From NCBI GenBank assembly GCA_016711485.1, contig JADJSX010000009.1, positions 124,001-188,000 of the forward strand: a stretch of 64,000 nucleotides of DNA. The letters run 5' to 3'. The translations under genes were made by a program, and so were the position numbers. The first letter of the stretch is position 1. Every line of letters starts with the position of its first letter. Source of the stretch: Leptospiraceae bacterium. Lineage in GTDB: Bacteria > Spirochaetota > Leptospiria > Leptospirales > Leptospiraceae. Positions 39,801 through 46,890 of this stretch are shown here, piece by piece. The notes under the pieces were generated by a model. The model was not told the DNA's origin and made no database searches. It saw only the letters and a list, made by a program, of their open reading frames with translations.

Positions 39801-40857
39801 AACTATATTGTAAACAATCTATCTCTCCCTTTACACATTGATTTTTATCGTTCAAGGGAACCTGAACACGAGCGTAAGAATCAGGATTAGAAAATTCACC
39901 CTTAGCAGAGAATGTTGGGTTAGTCGTAGTAGAATAAGAATAGGAAATAGAGGTATACTCAATATTACCTCCATTGACAGTCTCTGACTTGTCTATTTTA
40001 GATAAAATCTCTTGCCCACTTGCATCTTGACTGTAAGTAAAAGAATAGTTCCGAGTTAAATTATTCCCTGCTGTAATTTCAATCCTACCCACAATAGAAT
40101 TATCCGGTAACGCTGAATTATAACCATACTTTGTAATAGGATTGGAAATAGGTTTCCATTTTATTTTCACTTTTCGATCCGCATATTCAAAGGTAATCGT
40201 ATTTCCAGAATAAGATACAGTATACCCATTTCCATAAATATCTTCTACTTTAGTCAATGCCCAGACAGCGGTTACTCCATGTATACTTTTGTTTGGTGTA
40301 AAAGTATATTTAGTGCCTGATTTATCATAGGCATACCAAGTGGCTACCGTATGAGCTTGGTCACCCGAAGGCACAAATTTCATAAAAGTCTCTTTTCTAG
40401 AATAATAATTTTTATCCGCATTTGCACCTTTAACTAGACTGCCCCCAAGTGTGGAAGTAAATTGATCGTTAGCCGTATAGTCAATCCCGTAAGTGGCATC
40501 TCTTGTTATCCACTCGACTCCAGAAAGATTCCAGCCCACACCCATATTTCCATAACCACCAGCCGAGTTATAATGCAGACTTAAATTCGGATCCATTCCT
40601 TTTGTTCCCTCGGGAATTTCAATCGGGTAAGAGAGGTTAGTCTTTCCTACCAAGTCCACAGACACAGACGGCATCTGTTGAAGGTTGTTCTCAACACCAC
40701 CAAAAAACGTAGCCGGAGCAAGATTAAGAAAAAACAAACAACTTCCAAACAAACCCAAGCTTGAAATTAACAATACATTGTATTTTTTTCCAAAACTCAT
40801 TTTCCAATTCCTCATATTCAAAGCCCATTCACCAAGCTCTCTCATTATTTTTCTCAT
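33847..40857 (-). CDS. Full-length SpvB/RHS YD-repeat protein 1
   Basis: A 2336-residue protein. An uncleaved-looking N-terminal hydrophobic segment (LLISSLGLFGSCLFFLNLAP, about 30-48) precedes an SpvB-like domain with YPIEIPEGTKGMDPNLSLHY and MGVGWNLSGVEWITRD. A Cys-rich insert follows at about 340-425. FG-GAP/VCBS-type units run from 430 to 770, including DVNGDGRTDF, DMNGDGRADY, DIDGDGVPEY and DLDGDGYLDI. YD repeats fill about 1030-1890. Then come a membrane helix VGLWIMLIVMVYLLSQ (about 1900), FTFTQCGVIGG (about 1954) and the core end RYYDPVIGRFLQADS (about 2090). The tip begins after DPSGH (about 2122) and holds GGAEWGSKGFHNAANTYS, the hydrophobic helices LFTFMFSFTVSLVLANVV and GTTYGSFYALAGAYGVG, and a Gly/Ser-rich end. 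This is TcB/SpvB-like architecture; surface exposure and delivery are inferred. Confidence 0.88.
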   Translation of the reverse strand: MRKIMRELGEWALNMRNWKMSFGKKYNVLLISSLGLFGSCLFFLNLAPATFFGGVENNLQQMPSVSVDLVGKTNLSYPIEIPEGTKGMDPNLSLHYNSAGGYGNMGVGWNLSGVEWITRDATYGIDYTANDQFTSTLGGSLVKGANADKNYYSRKETFMKFVPSGDQAHTVATWYAYDKSGTKYTFTPNKSIHGVTAVWALTKVEDIYGNGYTVSYSGNTITFEYADRKVKIKWKPISNPITKYGYNSALPDNSIVGRIEITAGNNLTRNYSFTYSQDASGQEILSKIDKSETVNGGNIEYTSISYSYSTTTNPTFSAKGEFSNPDSYARVQVPLNDKNQCVKGEIDCLQYSLTTCSTELANNQTTAAAALATCATFPPGCEAATSAASYALGLYTQCTIKREELNQLCNQYKNTWFIPCMGGMSTPMAMQTPIDVNGDGKQEIAVLSGATEQGTIHVEKMELQNGSIAKSSVSGYFPGFHYKAFQSSGFGDVNGDGRTDFAYSDGSVLRVAFSNGSGFSAPIAQANVSVPLGAVNFRLDSPDMKWRGSLVDMNGDGRADYVKVKDGANLGIYLSQGNSFGNEINVNVGNVFRDLGEGEQPGQFLDIDGDGVPEYVFIEVTQIKASYFNSSLNGIEVTESYPITGGTENARNRWLADIYRDGKVDFITLNTNLEYVAHLFDGKYFIKQEPFYVSHTTYSTKENPMNKFFVDVNVDGYTDIIRHCSDGKIRISFGKGLSFIDGPSLPDSGIAKHLWSIADLDGDGYLDIISLKETQGSSISGVSPALQNYGNASQSLDHLVGSMGGNSSITNGIINAVFDRFVPPKVSHWLEMLQLLETATMSYESKMEVFTQNPRTKENQITLIDGGFGREVKIEYTQGRGYVTETSVPANVQYPVIVHGQVGEVVKSIETKMANLLENRDTYSYSNPRIWLGKSEDVAMLGFKFKTVTSSLTGVSQQEEYNHSSNLFAGTVVSSITENGAGETKQTSSAAYKVLSPHGRPYAVLESSSETVYKDDAKLLTTTQDLRQKDPNNPNDPDNSYDKYGNLQKKITHSADSTITETSSFEHDTTNWILNRPTRVTKDIDGMEVENTTYSYSGKTGITVTNMAGTVGAATSIITLDEHGNQKSVTNPVDDRETIYDYDTVVHNYITQVTNKPADFIVTKTYDTSLGLELTTTDANGGVLRKEYDKKGRVIKIIPPGSESYVERYEYTDYEYKPSSPTLLPRGEGSYFYSVAKSVVNADGTEAVASEYFDLLGRSIRKESPGVQGKFIVETTEYDAKGQVTRKSNPFLQGIETEMHYTAYTYHQYDGYVTKVVNPDKSYSVPTYTGFNEKMETYGESGTLISTMELIKNVKGQVLTRTVDGKSLKYQYDRAGRTTKIFDPENGETTTMYDDAGRKISVSDPNSGTTVYTYDAFGNIKTQKTANNVTTTFTYDKLNRPTLVSHTSDDKVDPAVTGATPDGSTILTYDEGGKDKFANGRLTKVVDAGGTLELGYDIRGNRVYQKRDIDDLKVIFRRTFDIQNRLESTTYPDGTKVYQKYAPTGHFSGITMDTFNGTSFGHTVGSYAGPVVETTSDDKKIFKIIRETGNRVKQEILYDPIKRRPTGLFTKLDGVHVVNQIAYSYDERNNMIKIQDQLDNSRTQEFKYDAQNRLTEAKGKYGVETYTYGDNGNLMKKSLSLVDISTGSMSGLTQPFVYTYGNANNKHAVTSVTSPSTGTIDYSYDESGNMETRATDTMTYNGQGKLKQIVTGGGDTFEYLYDSTGNRIRKKAKNSETTTYNFDGLYEITRTPVSETHTLYFKGLYGDVFAQMTRSDAVLPGDDFSHRGTETQRLGGFISGLSFCADVSGFRSTHSASSGESSSGQACSQYYLNAVKFYWVKGIVKGYTVVSRVEVRVGLWIMLIVMVYLLSQILSKLSLPSRTGINDDISKNPLFPLRLCASVATISILFTFTQCGVIGGDKSKNAPWMLLASGVNSNTASVGDGGYTPYGGSGSSGSSSGNSSLVPVTGMYFLHPDHLGSITMITDGSGNVVTGKDSEGKSHISYKPYGEILRTDSGGPDISKFKFTGQEEDKESGLMYYKARYYDPVIGRFLQADSVIMPESTFGMNRYMYVEGSPVNYRDPSGHASFPGLPKEITKYFSMPQIKINFNDINSVLKGEFGTNGIIRRSDRDAAIRNISQGVKWAAKSMKGGAEWGSKGFHNAANTYSQLVYGKHHHLNGVNKLGKWTDDHIIDGIQQMNLGQAMVGLFTFMFSFTVSLVLANVVISTAIAVGTTYGSFYALAGAYGVGSLIKFGIGVEIAKAGRRFGRFALGEDGGSYGESGAESGDLIGGFIK

Positions 40858-40917
40858 CTTATTCTCTTAATTTTTTTTTTAATTTCCTTTTCACTTAACA
40901 TTGTCTTACCGCTCATA

Positions 40918-41163
40918 TCAAGGTATACTATTTTCCCTTAATCTCTTTTTGCATTGTTCCTTAAGATAAATAGGCAATAAACAAGATTGAATATCTTCAT
41001 CGTAAGGCATTTTTCCTTCTGACGTTCTCTGTATATACTGTTCGCAAGATATAATGATTGATAAATCATGAGAGTTACATCCTCTTTGTTCAGCTGAATA
41101 ATCATTCAGAAGACTACATTGATACATTAGGATTACTAAAAATACGATTCGATTAACGATCAT
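40918..41163 (-). CDS. Small lipoprotein (81 residues)
   Basis: I use the ATG of MIVNRIVFLVILMYQC because GAGGG lies 5 bp upstream; an open extension to 41244 would overlap the preceding gene. The leader ends in a probable lipidated Cys. The mature part has a Cys pair in IISCEQYIQRTSEGKMPYDE and QSCLLPIYLKEQC, resembling the paired-Cys helices of other small lipoproteins here. It is the second lipoprotein after tip G and lies 60 bp before RHS gene 1. Confidence 0.6.
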   Translation of the reverse strand: MIVNRIVFLVILMYQCSLLNDYSAEQRGCNSHDLSIIISCEQYIQRTSEGKMPYDEDIQSCLLPIYLKEQCKKRLRENSIP

Positions 41164-41192
41164 TGTATCCCTCATAGTTACACATTGCTTAA

Positions 41193-41435
41193 TCACAATG
41201 GAATTTCTATTTTCCCGCGTTTTAGTTTTGCAATTTCTAAACATTGAGTATAATTAAATATAAGTGCTTGCTCTTCTATTTTTCTGGAAGTGCCTTTAGC
41301 CAACTCTTGGCTTAAAAATAGATTGTAAAGAAGAGCATTTCTGCATTTTTTGATTTCATTATTTTCTTGAGAGTCATTCAATGATTTGCATGAACAAAGA
41401 CAAAGAATAATGCATAATAAGATACTTTTATTCAT
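41193..41435 (-). CDS. Small lipoprotein partner of tip G (80 residues)
   Basis: The leader MNKSILLCIILCLCSC is a typical lipoprotein signal, with Cys14 or Cys16 as the lipid site. The mature helix region contains C31 in KKCRNALLYNLF and a second Cys in YTQCLEIAKLK, spaced about 33 residues apart. The start overlaps the end of the tip G gene by 8 bp. Candidate immunity-type partner of tip G by gene order. Confidence 0.62.
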   Translation of the reverse strand: MNKSILLCIILCLCSCKSLNDSQENNEIKKCRNALLYNLFLSQELAKGTSRKIEEQALIFNYTQCLEIAKLKRGKIEIPL

Positions 41436-42135
41436 ATTCTATGGCTCCTTGATTAGGTCCGGGTGCAATATATATATCAGGATTAAAATCCATATCTTCT
41501 GAAACGGGAATACATTGTCTATTTCCCTGATTATCTGTTACACATTCAATTCGATAACCTGATCCTTCATCCTTATAGAACGTAGTTAAATTAATATCTC
41601 GTTTATTATAATACTTCTTACTTTGAGCATTTCTGTCCATACCTCGAAGAATTTTTACATTCCTACAATTAATACTATTAGGATCATCTTTACAAACTGA
41701 ATCTTCTATTATTCCACCTATTAATTCACGATTATAATCTAACTCTTTATCTTTTGTTTGATAATCCCACCATTTGGTTAATCGCTTCCAACCTGTCGCT
41801 TTATGCAACCACCCGAAAAGCCCATCCTTACCAACAATACTATCCCATGCTTTACCACCGTGGATTCCACTAATATCACTTCTCCTAAAATCATTCTTTC
41901 CTTGGTATTTTCGATTACCAGTAAATGTATTATATGTATCTCCAGCTCGCGCCAAACCACCACTTGCCCATGCAGCACCACCCATCATATTCTCCCCTAA
42001 ATTATTAAAAAAATCTTTGGTTTTATTATGCCCATCTGGATCCCGATACTTCACCGGATTCCCCTCAACATACATGTAACGATTCATACCCATTATCCTC
42101 TCAGGTATAAATAACTTAGACTGCTCATTAATCAT
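41428..42135 (-). CDS. Orphan RHS tip G without a core
   Basis: A 235-residue frame that begins just before the end of an RHS core, with IPERIMGMNRYMYVEGNPVK and YRDPDGH, then a complete tip. No YD region and no boundary repeat are in front, so the core part was lost or never joined. Residues about 35-115 (FFNNLGENMMGGAAWASGGL and HGGKAWDSIVGKDGLFGW) are nearly the same as in the PilZ-fused tip next door; after that the two diverge completely. The C-terminus carries Cys pairs (VCKDDPNSINC and ECVTDNQGNRQC). It looks like a displaced tip kept as a recombination donor. It could be translated from Met1, but no strong ribosome binding site is seen. Confidence 0.65.
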   Translation of the reverse strand: MINEQSKLFIPERIMGMNRYMYVEGNPVKYRDPDGHNKTKDFFNNLGENMMGGAAWASGGLARAGDTYNTFTGNRKYQGKNDFRRSDISGIHGGKAWDSIVGKDGLFGWLHKATGWKRLTKWWDYQTKDKELDYNRELIGGIIEDSVCKDDPNSINCRNVKILRGMDRNAQSKKYYNKRDINLTTFYKDEGSGYRIECVTDNQGNRQCIPVSEDMDFNPDIYIAPGPNQGAIEYE

Positions 42136-42147
42136 TCGAGCTGTTAC

Positions 42148-42384
42148 TCAGTGTACGTCTTTGCATGAATCAACAGATGTTAGCATTAATATAATGCAAT
42201 CCTCAGTACGTGCATTCGGTGTTGTTAGACACAATAAACTATTTTCCTCCATCGCTTCCTTGATACACCCGTTTTCATCTTTTCCTTGTACCGACTTCTC
42301 GTATTGACTACACTTAAATATAGTAATAAATAATAGTATATTTAACATTTTAAAATTAAACTTTTTACATTTTTTAATATTCAT
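42148..42384 (-). CDS. Small lipoprotein partner of the PilZ-RHS tip (78 residues)
   Basis: Start at Met1, with GGAG about 9 bp upstream. The leader MNIKKCKKFNFKMLNILLF leads to ITIFKCSQ, where Cys25 is the probable lipid site. The mature part has Cys in LLCLTTPNARTEDCIILML and SVDSC. This C-x10-C spacing is close to the C-x13-C of the upstream PilZ-fused tip (KGCFLFSP ... EDCYLAM). It begins 17 bp after that gene's stop. Confidence 0.6.
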   Translation of the reverse strand: MNIKKCKKFNFKMLNILLFITIFKCSQYEKSVQGKDENGCIKEAMEENSLLCLTTPNARTEDCIILMLTSVDSCKDVH

Positions 42385-42401
42385 TTTTTATAACTCCTTC
42401 G

Positions 42402-44390
42402 TTAATCTCCAGCGGTTAACATGCACCCGTTTAACCGATTTGGCGGATCATAAGCTTCTCCGTTTGAAGTATTCGTTGGATTCGGATCGGCTGGATCACG
42501 TCTTATTTTTGCCCACTCTTCTGCCTGTTGTAATAAAATAGCACAAATTAAAACATTTTCTGTTTTTATTCTAGGAGTTCTGCTATTTTTAAAAAGATCA
42601 AAACTTTTAGAATTTTTATTATGATAATCATTGTATCCCTCCATGAATGACATAGCGAGGTAACAGTCCTCTTTCAGTTGGGACCCTTGTGGTGAAAATA
42701 GAAAACATCCTTTCAAATACATTTCAGCTGCATAATTAATCTTACCTTCATTACTGGCTCTATAAGTATCTCCGTTCATGCTATTTTTTACATGCGTAAA
42801 GTATTTAGCCGGCTTTTCAAACCAACCGAACAAACCATCCTTTCCAATAATACTATCCCATGCTTTCCCACCGTGGACTCCACCAATATCACTTCTCCTA
42901 AAATCATTCTTTCCTTGGTATTTTCGATTACCGGTAAATGTATTGTATGCGTCACCAGCTCGCGCCAAACCACCACTTGCCCATGCAGCACCACCCATCA
43001 TATTTTCCCCTAAACTATTAAAAAAATCTTTGGTTTTATTATTCCCGCTGGGATCTCGATATTTAATCGGATTCCCTTCCACATACATATAGCGGTTCAT
43101 ACCCATTATCCTCTTAGGAAATACCATCGAGTCCGCTTGCAAAAACCTACCAATCACTGGATCATAATATCTCGCTTTGTAATACAACAACCCACTTTCT
43201 GTATCCTCTTCTTGACCATTGAATTTAAACTTAGATACATCAGGACCCGAACTATCTGTCCGATGGATTTCCCCATAAGGCTTGTATGATATATGAGATT
43301 TGCCTGTATTATCCGAAACCACATTACCTCTTCCATCCGTAACCATCATTATATTACCCAAATGGTCGGGGTGAAAAAAATACATCCCAGTAGGAGGAAC
43401 TAATGATGAATTACTCCCACCTCCATTACTAGCCCCATTTCCTCCATACGGAGTATGACCACCATCACCCACACTAGCTGTATCATCATTGATTCCACTT
43501 ACTAACATAAGCCAAGGAGCTTCTCCTTTTGTTTTTCCTTTTATCACTCCACACTGGGTGACTTTAAGCAAAACTGCCATGATTAGCAAAAATGTAGCGA
43601 ATAATTTGTATTTTGCGAACCAACTGTCACTAGCTACAGTAACTCTATTCAAAATCCAACGACTGTCCTCTTCACTCAGTCGCCTAAACGCAAACCCAAC
43701 TCCGTTATCCTCCTTTCTTACCACACCAGCGGCAAATAAACGTTTGTCCGAATCAGTCTCAATGGATTCGACAGGCTCACCAACCGTGGATTCGACAGGC
43801 TTGGTTGGTGAGCGAAGTCGAACCATTTCCACTGTCACTTCTTGATTGATTCCAAACGGTGCATCTTTCCAATCCACATAAAATCCAGCTTCGGAAATAT
43901 CCTTTGTTAAACGATCTTCTGAATTAATTCTTATCTGAATTTGAACTGGTTTACGTTTTTCTCCCCGCCATCCCCTAGGATACATTTTAAAATAAGGAGC
44001 AGAAATATCTTTTTTTAGAAAGTAAACTACACCCAGAAAAATGAGCGTAGATTCAAACAAAGAATAAAAATTAAACCGAATAGGATTTACAATTGTCACA
44101 ATGATATTAAAAAGAATCAATATGCTAGAATAGATAAGAAACAAATACCAAGCCCATTTTTTAATTAAAAACAATCCCACTCCGCAAACAACTGGTAAAA
44201 GGATAAACAACAATTCCATTTTCGTAAAACGAAGGGATAGAATATTCGACCAACTGATTGGTAATTTTCTCAGTAAAAGTTGCAGGTAATAGTTATATAT
44301 CGGCGATACGATTAAAATAAAACTTATGACAATCAGGGAAATAGGTTTCTTTACCCTTGTTCTGCGTTCTGAAGTATTTAATAGATTCAT
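42402..44390 (-). CDS. Four-TM PilZ protein fused to an RHS core end and tip
   Basis: A 662-residue protein. Residues about 15-130 hold four hydrophobic helices. A PilZ domain follows, with RGEKR (RxxxR) at about 140 and DISEAGF (DxSxxG) at about 162, the two motifs that bind cyclic di-GMP in known PilZ proteins, and a later FAFRRLSEEDSRWI. Inside the PilZ domain is an in-frame insert (PTKPVESTVGEPVES) encoded by the palindromic repeat at 43767-43822. After PilZ come a hydrophobic helix LFATFLLIMAVLLKVTQC, then the RHS region from APWLMLVSG through FHPDHLGN and ARYYDPVIGRFLQADS, and a tip starting after DPSGN. Its first 80 residues match tip G. YD repeats are absent. This suggests an RHS tip captured by a signalling protein. 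The fusion is seen directly; c-di-GMP control is inference. Confidence 0.8.
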   Translation of the reverse strand: MNLLNTSERRTRVKKPISLIVISFILIVSPIYNYYLQLLLRKLPISWSNILSLRFTKMELLFILLPVVCGVGLFLIKKWAWYLFLIYSSILILFNIIVTIVNPIRFNFYSLFESTLIFLGVVYFLKKDISAPYFKMYPRGWRGEKRKPVQIQIRINSEDRLTKDISEAGFYVDWKDAPFGINQEVTVEMVRLRSPTKPVESTVGEPVESIETDSDKRLFAAGVVRKEDNGVGFAFRRLSEEDSRWILNRVTVASDSWFAKYKLFATFLLIMAVLLKVTQCGVIKGKTKGEAPWLMLVSGINDDTASVGDGGHTPYGGNGASNGGGSNSSLVPPTGMYFFHPDHLGNIMMVTDGRGNVVSDNTGKSHISYKPYGEIHRTDSSGPDVSKFKFNGQEEDTESGLLYYKARYYDPVIGRFLQADSMVFPKRIMGMNRYMYVEGNPIKYRDPSGNNKTKDFFNSLGENMMGGAAWASGGLARAGDAYNTFTGNRKYQGKNDFRRSDIGGVHGGKAWDSIIGKDGLFGWFEKPAKYFTHVKNSMNGDTYRASNEGKINYAAEMYLKGCFLFSPQGSQLKEDCYLAMSFMEGYNDYHNKNSKSFDLFKNSRTPRIKTENVLICAILLQQAEEWAKIRRDPADPNPTNTSNGEAYDPPNRLNGCMLTAGD
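43767..43822. repeat. Palindromic repeat inserted in frame in the PilZ coding region
   Basis: Arms TTCGACAGGCTCACCAACC (43767-43785) and GGTTGGTGAGCGAAGTCGAA (43803-43822) are nearly complementary; the 17-nt centre repeats TTCGACAGGC. On the minus strand it encodes a Pro/Val/Glu/Ser-rich insert. Related pieces occur in cassette C near 29600-29635 and in several cores near TTTCGACAGGCTCAATG. Confidence 0.8.
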
Positions 44391-44404
44391 TCTCTTTCTC
44401 CTCT

Positions 44405-45121
44405 TTATTTCTTTTTCGAAATGGTATACAAAAGGCTAACATTGATTATACCCAATAGTAACAATGCTGCAACGAGTAAGTTTTCTAAACGAATGATATG
44501 CCTGTAAAGAATTCGATCCTTGGCATCGAGACTTTTCCAGTCTATATCCTCACCGTCGGAAGAATTTGTCTTAGACTCGTCCAGTAAGTCTTGTCTTATT
44601 TCAGTTCCCTGTAAACCCATTGGGACTAGTGCGGTTAAACTCGTATTATCCTCTTCGTAGTCCACAAGAGGTTGCATACTTTTCAACTCAAAGTATCGTT
44701 GCCTCACAAAACCATTATTACTCCATACTTTATATACTTTTTCAAATTCTATCAATGATGATCTGTATTTTCGCCTTTTAAAATACCTTTCCCCTTTTTC
44801 TATCCAGATTTCAGCCTGATAAAGTTCTAGAGTTGCATCTCCTTGATTTTCTCTAAGTAAGTCTTCCGTATCTTTGAGAGCTCCATCTAAATACCCAGCC
44901 TGTATTTTTTGTTTAATAGATTGATAATTGATCTCACGGACTGGTTCTTGAGAATAAAGAGGGAAGATCAGAAAAAGGTTTATCGTAAGGATAATCGAAA
45001 GTATCCTATCTAGTGTAAGCCTGATTGTAGGGATGGATATCATCGTAGGGACTTGATTAATCAAATCCTTACGATGAGGCTTACAGCGAGTTGGTGGTAG
45101 GTTTTTCGTTGTTATCTTCAT
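44405..45121 (-). CDS. Signal-anchored TPR-like protein with C-terminal membrane helix
   Basis: A 238-residue open frame. The first ATG overlaps the stop of the Kelch gene (ATGA), but Met27 (MISIPTIRLTLDRILSII, about 45043) gives a better export signal ending near PLYSQ. The mature part has two TPR-like helical pairs (YLDGALKDTEDLLRENQGDA, then ERYFKRRKYRSSLIEFEKVY) and ends with a membrane helix LLVAALLLLGIINVSLLY. It lies between the Kelch lipoprotein and the PilZ-RHS gene with overlaps or short gaps, so the three form one operon. The role may be envelope scaffolding. The palindrome at 45014-45085 covers the alternative start region. Confidence 0.6.
   Translation of the reverse strand: MKITTKNLPPTRCKPHRKDLINQVPTMISIPTIRLTLDRILSIILTINLFLIFPLYSQEPVREINYQSIKQKIQAGYLDGALKDTEDLLRENQGDATLELYQAEIWIEKGERYFKRRKYRSSLIEFEKVYKVWSNNGFVRQRYFELKSMQPLVDYEEDNTSLTALVPMGLQGTEIRQDLLDESKTNSSDGEDIDWKSLDAKDRILYRHIIRLENLLVAALLLLGIINVSLLYTISKKK
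45014..45085. repeat. Large imperfect palindrome at the start of the TPR-like gene
   Basis: Outer arms TGTAAGCCT (45014-45022) and AGGCTTACA (45077-45085) enclose a 36-bp near-perfect palindrome at 45041-45076. The only mismatches in the latter are two that would still pair as G-U in RNA. It covers both candidate start codons' surroundings, so it could affect translation, or it may be an inserted repeat. Confidence 0.75.
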
Positions 45122-46515
45122 CTATTGATAATAATCGCTCTATGAGCAAAGCGGGCAATTGGCATGGTAACAGTCTCGGTAGACCAGGGACCAGCAGTAG
45201 GATTAGAAAGACCGATGGAATAAACCGAAGTCGTTGGGAGGTTAATAGCAGTTGCCCCACCAAATACATAGGCTTTGCGATTCTCATAAGATACTTCCAT
45301 TGCAGGTGCATATACCATTGTTGGTAAATTAGGACCAGTAGTAAAAGAATTAGATGCAGTTCCTACTGCCCTGAACTCATATCTATTGGTAGAAGTAATG
45401 GCAGTCGGAGGCTCAAAGACATTTTGTAAGGTTGATCCACCAGCAACTAAAATTCCAGCAGTATCTAGAGGAAATGCATCGGTTGCAGAAGGACGATAAC
45501 AAGCAGTAGCCGCTCCGGCTCTAGCAAGACTAATAGAAGCTTCGATTAGGGATGTAGTAGAGTTGGAAGCAGTAACATAGGCATCCGTTGTAGCTAATAA
45601 TGATCCATCGGAAAACAATCTTCCTCCGGTATAAAATAGATTCCCTTGAATAACGCATCCACCCATATCGACACGGGAAAAAATGGCATTAGCCGATACA
45701 AGAGGAACGCTCCAAGTTCCTGTAGCGCCTACATCCGGTCGAAACTTGTAAACGGTATTTAGTATCGTGCCTGTAGTCATATCCGTTGTAGTAGTTCCAG
45801 CAAGGATAACAATTTCCTCACCAACAGAACCAATGACTCCACCGAGTAAAGAAGACGGCATATCAGTCATTGTGCGCCAAATTCCGGTATACGGGTCATA
45901 TTCTTCTACAAGAGCACTTTGCAGATACGCAGATGCTACCGTTGGCTTTGTCATTCCACCTATTACATAAATTTTATTCTTATGAGAGACTATTTGGGCG
46001 TAGGCTCTAGGAGTAGGAATACTTGTAATATTTGCGGTAAACGTAAGAGTAACCGGATCAAATAAATCCACTTGTTTGACAGGTTGACTATCCGAGCCTA
46101 TACCGCCTAATAGCCATATACCTCTATTTCGAATCTGGGCATCGGAAGCGAGGGTCGTAAAAGTGGCTGGAACAACTCGATTTAATAAAAAATTCCTTTC
46201 GGAAAATTGAATCTCTCTACAAAAAACCTGATATTGATACGTTGTATTAGGAAGTAAATTAGTCAGTATCGCAACTTGAAGTTTTCCTGAATACAATGTA
46301 TACTGTGCTTGGGAAAAATCTCCAACTCCATAAATCACAATCCCGTTTTCAGGAGCATTGCATTTCCAATTCACCGCCGCTGTGGTAGGAGTAATTGGAT
46401 TTACAAAAAAATATTCTGCCTTCAGGTCTTCTCTCTTATTACCTTCATGTAAGGGAGAAGGTCCGCAAGAGAGGAAGAAAAATACAATGAGGAGTAGATA
46501 TTTAGTTTTTTTCAT
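45118..46515 (-). CDS. Kelch-like beta-propeller lipoprotein with a fibronectin III-like domain
   Basis: A 465-residue protein. The leader MKKTKYLLLIVFFFLSC ends in the lipid Cys17. Residues about 33-115 look like a fibronectin type III domain (ITPTTAAVNWKCNAPENGIV and LLPNTTYQYQVFC). From about 130 there are Kelch repeats: GIWLLGGIGSDSQPVKQVDL, then IYVIGGMTKP with VEEYDPYTGIWRTMTDMP, and later ILVAGGSTLQN and KAYVFGGATAIN. Such proteins bind other proteins or carbohydrates at the cell surface. It overlaps the GIY-YIG gene upstream by 4 bp and the TPR-like gene downstream by 4 bp. Confidence 0.8.
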   Translation of the reverse strand: MKKTKYLLLIVFFFLSCGPSPLHEGNKREDLKAEYFFVNPITPTTAAVNWKCNAPENGIVIYGVGDFSQAQYTLYSGKLQVAILTNLLPNTTYQYQVFCREIQFSERNFLLNRVVPATFTTLASDAQIRNRGIWLLGGIGSDSQPVKQVDLFDPVTLTFTANITSIPTPRAYAQIVSHKNKIYVIGGMTKPTVASAYLQSALVEEYDPYTGIWRTMTDMPSSLLGGVIGSVGEEIVILAGTTTTDMTTGTILNTVYKFRPDVGATGTWSVPLVSANAIFSRVDMGGCVIQGNLFYTGGRLFSDGSLLATTDAYVTASNSTTSLIEASISLARAGAATACYRPSATDAFPLDTAGILVAGGSTLQNVFEPPTAITSTNRYEFRAVGTASNSFTTGPNLPTMVYAPAMEVSYENRKAYVFGGATAINLPTTSVYSIGLSNPTAGPWSTETVTMPIARFAHRAIIINR

Positions 46516-46871
46516 TTTACTGCCTCTGAATCAACAAATGTCATCCCCGAAATTTTCTGTCGGGGATCTATCATACTTTCATACAAGTCAATCCAATTTG
46601 GATTTATTTTTTCAATTAATCGAACTTTCCAATCCCTGTTCCATTTCTTCAATTGTTTTTCTCTATCAATTGCCAATCCAATATCTTTAAAAATTTCATA
46701 GTAAACCAATTTAGTCACATTATACTTTCTAGTAAAATTTAAATTAGCCGCTTCTTGCTTTGCCTTGTGTCGATATACTCTTTGTATTAAATTATTGGTA
46801 ACACCTATGTAAAGTGATGCATTAGATTTTGTGGTTAGTATGTATACGAAATATTCATCCATAGTTTTCAT
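46512..46871 (-). CDS. Small GIY-YIG nuclease (UPF0213-like) flanked by inverted repeats
   Basis: A 119-residue protein. FVYILTTKSNASLYIGVTNN is the GIY-YIG core (Y-I and Y-I-G), followed by LIQRVYRHK and then LVYYEIFKDIGLAIDREKQL with the catalytic Glu, and KKWNRDWKVRLIEKINP. AAGGA lies just before the ATG at 46869-46871. The last 15 or so residues (DPRQKISGMTFVDSE) are encoded by a palindromic repeat whose inverted partner lies just upstream of the gene. So this is a small nuclease gene bracketed by repeats, and possibly a mobile unit. Many such stand-alone genes exist, and their biological role is unclear. Confidence 0.85.
   Translation of the reverse strand: MKTMDEYFVYILTTKSNASLYIGVTNNLIQRVYRHKAKQEAANLNFTRKYNVTKLVYYEIFKDIGLAIDREKQLKKWNRDWKVRLIEKINPNWIDLYESMIDPRQKISGMTFVDSEAVK
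46539..46568. repeat. Palindromic repeat, left copy flanking the GIY-YIG gene
   Basis: It reads TGTCATCCCCGAAATTTTC followed by TGTCGGGGATC. It is itself a hairpin (ATCCCCGA/TCGGGGAT) and is an inverted copy of the repeat at 46891-46922, differing at only a few positions. Confidence 0.8.
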
Positions 46872-46890
46872 AAATTCCTTTTTCGATGTT

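Noticed and set aside
40871..40880. A10 run just upstream of RHS gene 1 as a switch
   Set aside because: It is an A/T run in AT-rich DNA between the ribosome binding region and upstream gap. Such runs are common by chance here, unlike the G12 run, so I give it no weight.
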